NCBI GenBank assembly: GCA_020634495.1
Contig: JACKBR010000073.1
Location: 1-16,699, forward strand
Direction of reading: 5' to 3'
Length of the DNA stretch: 16,699 bases
Source: Ardenticatenaceae bacterium
GTDB taxonomy: Bacteria > Chloroflexota > Anaerolineae > Promineifilales > Promineifilaceae
Part shown: piece after piece, positions 13,846 through 16,699 of the stretch
Layout of the letters: each line of letters opens with the position of its first letter
Position numbering within the stretch: position 1 is the stretch's first letter
Notes under the pieces: model-generated
Database searches by the model: none
Seen by the model: the letters and a program-made list of their open reading frames with translations, nothing else
What the model was told of the DNA's origin: nothing
Translations under genes and position numbers: made by a program

Positions 13846-15834
13846 ATGAGTGAATACAACCTAGACCTTCATCGCCAGGCAGCCAACACCATTCGCGGCC
13901 TGACAATGGATGCGGTACAAAAAGCAGGCGAAGGCCATCCTGGAATGCCGATGGGCATGGCCGATGTGGCCACGGTTCTGTGGACGCAATTTTTACGGCA
14001 CAATCCCCAAAACCCCTCCTGGCCAGACCGGGATCGCTTTGTATTGTCCGCCGGGCATGGCTCCATGCTCATCTACAGCCTGCTGCACCTGAGCGGCTAC
14101 GATTTGCCCCTGGAAGAGCTGAAAAATTTCCGCCAGTGGGATAGCAAAACCCCAGGCCACCCGGAATACGGCCACACGGTTGGCGTGGAGACGACAACTG
14201 GCCCGCTGGGGCAGGGCATCACCAATGCGGTGGGTATGGCCCTGGCAGAACGTTGGCTGGCGGCGCGGTTTAATCGGCCCGGCCACGCGATTGTTAACCA
14301 CCACACCTACGTCATTGCTGGGGATGGCGACCTGATGGAAGGCGTGTCCCAAGAAGCGGCTTCGTTGGCCGGGCATTTGGGCCTGAGCAAGCTGGTTGTG
14401 CTGTACGATGACAATCACATCACCATTGATGGCAATACCGACATTGCCTTTACCGAGGATGTAATGGCCCGTTTTGCGGCGTACGGCTGGCACACCCAGC
14501 ATGTGGATGGTCATGATCCGCTGGCGGTAAAAGCAGCTATCGAAACGGCAAAGGGGGAAGGGGAACGGCCGTCTATCATTGCCTGCCGTACCCACATTGG
14601 TTTTGGCAGTCCAAATAAACAAGATACCTCTGGTGTGCATGGCTCGGCTCTGGGGGATGACGAGATTGTTTTAACCAAGCAGGCGCTCAATTGGCCCACG
14701 GAGCCACTTTTTTACATTCCTCAAGAAGCGCGTGACTTTTTGCGGATGGACGGCCGTTTCCATAATAAGTGGGATGCGCTGTGGCAAAGCTATCAGGCAG
14801 CTTATCCAGACGATGCCGCCTTGTTCCAAAAATATCTGACCGGTGATTTTTCTGTTGATTGGGATGCCGTTTTGCCCAAATTTGAAGCGGGCAAAAGCGT
14901 GGCCACCCGCGCCTCGTCGGGGCAGGTGCTCAACGCCATTGCCCCCCACGTGCCCAATCTGCTGGGCGGCTCGGCCGATCTCACCGGCTCCAACAAAACC
15001 GACCTGAAAGGGGAAAAGGCGCTGACTAAAGATGATTTTAGCGGGCGCTACATTCACTTTGGCGTGCGCGAACATGCCATGGGCGGCATGTTGAACGGGA
15101 TGGCGCTGCATGGTGGGGTACGGCCGTATGGCGGCACTTTCCTCGTCTTTTCTGACTACATGCGCGGCTCGGTGCGGCTGGCCGCGCTCATGGGCCTCCC
15201 CGTCATTTACGTCTTTACCCACGACAGCATTGGCCTGGGCACCGATGGCCCCACGCACCAACCCATCGAACAGGTGATGTCCCTACGCGCCATGCCCCAC
15301 ATGACCGTGATTCGCCCGGCAGATGCCACGGAAACGGCCGTTGCCTGGCAATCTGCTATCGAAAATTTAGCTGGCCCCACATCGCTCATCCTCACCCGCC
15401 AGGGCGTGCCCACGCTGGATCGCAGCCAGCTGGCCGCCGCTGACGGTGCAGCCAAAGGAGCTTACATCCTCAGCGACGTCGAAAATCCCCAGGTGCTGCT
15501 GCTGGCCACCGGCTCGGAAGTGCAAATTGCTCTGGAAGCGCAGGCAAAACTGGCTGAGCAAGACGTTGCGGCTCGCGTCGTCTCCATGCCTTCCTGGGAG
15601 CTGTTCGCGGCGCAAGACCCGGCTTATCAGGAATCAGTTTTGCCCAGGAGCATCACTGCTCGCGTGTCCATCGAGGCGGGCGTGACGCTGGGCTGGGAGC
15701 GCTATCTTGGCTTTGAGGGCATCGCCATTGGCCTGAACCGGTACGGCGCTTCGGCCCCGTACAAAACTATTTATCAAAATCTGGGCTTAACGGCGGAGGC
15801 GATGGTGGAAGCTGCACTGTCGCTGTTGGGGTAA
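13846..15834 (+). CDS. tkt: Transketolase
   Basis: A 662-residue thiamine-diphosphate enzyme of normal length for bacterial transketolase. The N-terminal PP domain begins [36 protein letters not shown], with His31 in [14 protein letters not shown] (68-77) carries His71; the ThDP/metal signature runs from GDGDLMEG (159-166) to YDDN (187-190). Later regions have the Pyr-domain ...[13 protein letters not shown] with the catalytic Glu, and [15 protein letters not shown]. It transfers two-carbon units between ketose and aldose phosphates in the cytoplasm, making sedoheptulose 7-phosphate from xylulose 5-phosphate and ribose 5-phosphate. That product is the substrate of GmhA in this window. rpe follows after only 4 bp, so the two are co-transcribed. 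ACGGCCGT at 14565, 14750, 15120 and 15334. Confidence 0.97.
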   Translation: MSEYNLDLHRQAANTIRGLTMDAVQKAGEGHPGMPMGMADVATVLWTQFLRHNPQNPSWPDRDRFVLSAGHGSMLIYSLLHLSGYDLPLEELKNFRQWDSKTPGHPEYGHTVGVETTTGPLGQGITNAVGMALAERWLAARFNRPGHAIVNHHTYVIAGDGDLMEGVSQEAASLAGHLGLSKLVVLYDDNHITIDGNTDIAFTEDVMARFAAYGWHTQHVDGHDPLAVKAAIETAKGEGERPSIIACRTHIGFGSPNKQDTSGVHGSALGDDEIVLTKQALNWPTEPLFYIPQEARDFLRMDGRFHNKWDALWQSYQAAYPDDAALFQKYLTGDFSVDWDAVLPKFEAGKSVATRASSGQVLNAIAPHVPNLLGGSADLTGSNKTDLKGEKALTKDDFSGRYIHFGVREHAMGGMLNGMALHGGVRPYGGTFLVFSDYMRGSVRLAALMGLPVIYVFTHDSIGLGTDGPTHQPIEQVMSLRAMPHMTVIRPADATETAVAWQSAIENLAGPTSLILTRQGVPTLDRSQLAAADGAAKGAYILSDVENPQVLLLATGSEVQIALEAQAKLAEQDVAARVVSMPSWELFAAQDPAYQESVLPRSITARVSIEAGVTLGWERYLGFEGIAIGLNRYGASAPYKTIYQNLGLTAEAMVEAALSLLG

Positions 15835-15838
15835 AGAA

Positions 15839-16528
15839 ATGAGGTTACCCGTGAAGATTGCCCCCTCCATTTTGGCGGCTGATTTTACCCGACTGGGCGA
15901 GCAGGTGACCGAAGCGATTGCTGGCGGGGCGGATTGGCTGCACGTGGACATCATGGACGGCCGTTTTGTCCCCAACATCTCTTTTGGCCCGATGATTCCC
16001 CAGGCGATACGGCCGTTGGCCGATGCCGCCAAGATTCCCCTGGATGTTCACCTCATGATCGAGGAGCCGGAGCGCTATCTGGAGCAGTTCGCCGCGGCTG
16101 GCGCGGCCCGGCTGACGGTTCACGCCGAAGCGACCCGCCACCTGCACCGCACCGTGCAGGCCATTAAGGAATTGGGGATTAAAGCAGGTGTGGCTTTGAA
16201 TCCAGCGACCTCGTTAACGGCCGTTGAAGAAATTCTGCCCGATGTGGACCTGGTACTCATCATGTCTGTCAATCCCGGCTTTGGCGGGCAAAGCTACATT
16301 CCCCAAAGCACCCACAAAATTCGCCGCCTACGCCAGCTGCTCGGCGAGCGCGGCAGCAATGCCTGGCTGGAGGTAGATGGGGGCATCAGCGCCAAAAACG
16401 CCGCCGAGGTCGCTGCGGCCGGGGCAACAGCCCTGGTTGCTGGCAGCGCCATCTTTCGCGGCCAAAAATCAGTGGCCGACAACATCACCGAGATGAAAAA
16501 CGTCGTTCGCACCGTCTTTTCCATTTGA
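15839..16528 (+). CDS. rpe: Ribulose-phosphate 3-epimerase
   Basis: A 229-residue TIM-barrel enzyme of usual length. Metal and catalytic residues are visible: APSILAADF (8-16), His35 and Asp37 in HVDIMDG (35-41), His71 in DVHLM (69-73), the phosphate-binding NPGFGGQ (145-151), and Asp180 in EVDGGI (178-183). It interconverts ribulose 5-phosphate and xylulose 5-phosphate, supplying transketolase encoded just upstream. Two starts are possible: ATG 15839 (MRLPVKIAPS), 4 bp after the tkt stop with only a poor GGGGTAAAG site; and GTG 15851 (MKIAPS), preceded by GAGG (15841-15844) at 6 nt, which would give the common family N terminus and 225 residues. I give the longer form; the GTG is a serious alternative. 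ACGGCCGT at 15957, 16009 and 16217. Confidence 0.96.
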   Translation: MRLPVKIAPSILAADFTRLGEQVTEAIAGGADWLHVDIMDGRFVPNISFGPMIPQAIRPLADAAKIPLDVHLMIEEPERYLEQFAAAGAARLTVHAEATRHLHRTVQAIKELGIKAGVALNPATSLTAVEEILPDVDLVLIMSVNPGFGGQSYIPQSTHKIRRLRQLLGERGSNAWLEVDGGISAKNAAEVAAAGATALVAGSAIFRGQKSVADNITEMKNVVRTVFSI

Positions 16529-16537
16529 TTTGAAAAA

Positions 16538-16574
16538 AACCATGCGGCGGTTCAAGACGAACCGCCGCATGGTT
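16538..16574 (-). terminator. Perfect 16-bp hairpin with a T run on the minus strand
   Basis: Arms 16538-16553 and 16559-16574 pair perfectly around a 5-nt loop (16554-16558). On the plus strand it is followed by AAAACC, without a T run. Seven A at 16533-16539 precede (and partly join) the left arm, so on the minus strand the hairpin is followed by TTTTTTT. It should terminate the minus-strand gene entering from the right; for rpe on the plus strand it may only stabilise the mRNA end or work weakly. Confidence 0.8.
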
Positions 16575-16577
16575 AAA

Positions 16578-16632
16578 ACCTGCAACCTGCAACCTGCCAC
16601 TTTTCACTTTCACTTTTTACTTTTCACTGCCT
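16578..16632. repeat. Heptameric tandem tract at the 3' end of the right-edge gene
   Basis: Eight units, each beginning with AC, start at 16578, 16585, 16592, 16599, 16606 (6 bp), 16612, 16619 and 16626. The first three are ACCTGCA-like and the next four ACTTTTC-like. The tract includes the stop codon of the minus-strand gene (16610-16612). Confidence 0.7.
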
Positions 16633-16699
16633 CTCCCCGCCCCTGTTCCAAAATAATCCGCACGGAACGGTCATAGGTGAAGTAGTTCCAAACCCAGTT
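16610..16699 (-). CDS. C-terminal fragment, probably type II NADH dehydrogenase
   Basis: The minus strand enters the window in an open frame of 29 codons ending with TGA (16610-16612). It starts NWVWNYFTYDRSVRIIL and ends EQGRGEAVKSKK. The W-x-W-N-Y-x-T-Y-D-R-x-x-R-x-I pattern is, from memory, the C-terminal amphipathic segment of FAD-dependent type II NADH:quinone oxidoreductases (NDH-2/Ndh), which lies on the cytoplasmic membrane face. The last seven residues come from the repeat tract, so the natural C terminus may have been extended or replaced. Only the tail is visible, so the FAD and NADH sites cannot be checked. A perfect hairpin with a minus-strand T run lies 36 bp past the stop. Confidence 0.6.
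   Translation of the reverse strand, partial: NWVWNYFTYDRSVRIILEQGRGEAVKSKK

Larger units (their letters stand above)
590..16224. repeat. Dispersed 8-bp palindrome ACGGCCGT (30 copies)
   Basis: Exact copies start at 590, 1100, 3405, 3620, 3697, 3847, 4596, 5247, 6045, 6228, 6341, 6580, 7399, 8686, 10501, 11441, 11490, 11794, 11995, 12309, 12635, 12782, 13168, 14565, 14750, 15120, 15334, 15957, 16009 and 16217. About 0.25 copies are expected by chance in 16.7 kb. Twenty-eight are in genes and two in gaps. The next base is T or A in 26 and never G. Only six other CGGCCG cores were found with different outer bases (1482, 4371, 10134, 10788, 14972, 16416). Confidence 0.95.

Noticed and set aside
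12445..16632. Tandem tracts as a CRISPR array or transposon ends
   Set aside because: Units are 7-9 bp without spacers, there are no cas genes, no transposase and no target-site duplications.

Overview
The window looks like a chromosomal piece of a free-living bacterium. I suspect a member of the Chloroflexota (Anaerolineae/Caldilineae/Ardenticatenia-like), but this rests on protein flavour, gene mix and intergenic repeat style and was not tested by any search. Sampled GC is mixed: about 43% in one line of the sulfotransferase gene and about 67% in one line of the transketolase gene. No rRNA, tRNA, CRISPR array, transposase or phage gene was seen.

Layout. (1) Positions 1-9201, all plus strand, form a cell-surface glycan cluster: the tail of a GT4 glycosyltransferase, an O-antigen ligase/polymerase-like membrane protein, a PAPS-type sulfotransferase, a GT2 glycosyltransferase, a GT4 glycosyltransferase, a GT39-like membrane glycosyltransferase, another GT4, then heptose-7-phosphate kinase (hddA) and sedoheptulose-7-phosphate isomerase (gmhA), closed by a hairpin terminator at 9269-9303. 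(2) 9413-11071 encodes a Wzz/BY-kinase fusion that would control chain length, followed by a strong terminator. (3) 11135-12669, minus strand, holds a GmhB-like HAD phosphatase, an SRAP (YedK/HMCES) DNA-repair protein and a small zinc-ribbon protein. (4) 12967-16528, plus strand, holds an SDR dehydrogenase, transketolase and ribulose-phosphate 3-epimerase. (5) At the right edge a minus-strand gene ends; its 29 visible residues resemble the C terminus of a type II NADH dehydrogenase.

The genes fit one story: transketolase and Rpe feed the sedoheptulose 7-phosphate pool, GmhA, HddA and GmhB would convert it towards D-glycero-D-manno-heptose 1-phosphate, and the glycosyltransferases, sulfotransferase, ligase and BY-kinase would build, sulfate and size a surface polysaccharide or S-layer glycan. 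The nucleotidyltransferase (HddC or equivalent) is not in the window.

The most striking signal is not a gene. The exact 8-bp palindrome ACGGCCGT occurs 30 times by my count, against about 0.25 expected, spread over coding and non-coding DNA, both gene orientations and all three reading phases (Thr-Ala-Val, x-Gly-Arg, Arg-Pro-x). This resembles the HIP1 palindrome of cyanobacteria but is a different word. A second layer is a set of short tandem intergenic tracts, most with a 7-bp period, two of which run into the 3' ends of genes and supply their stop codons. They recall the heptameric STRR repeats of cyanobacteria.
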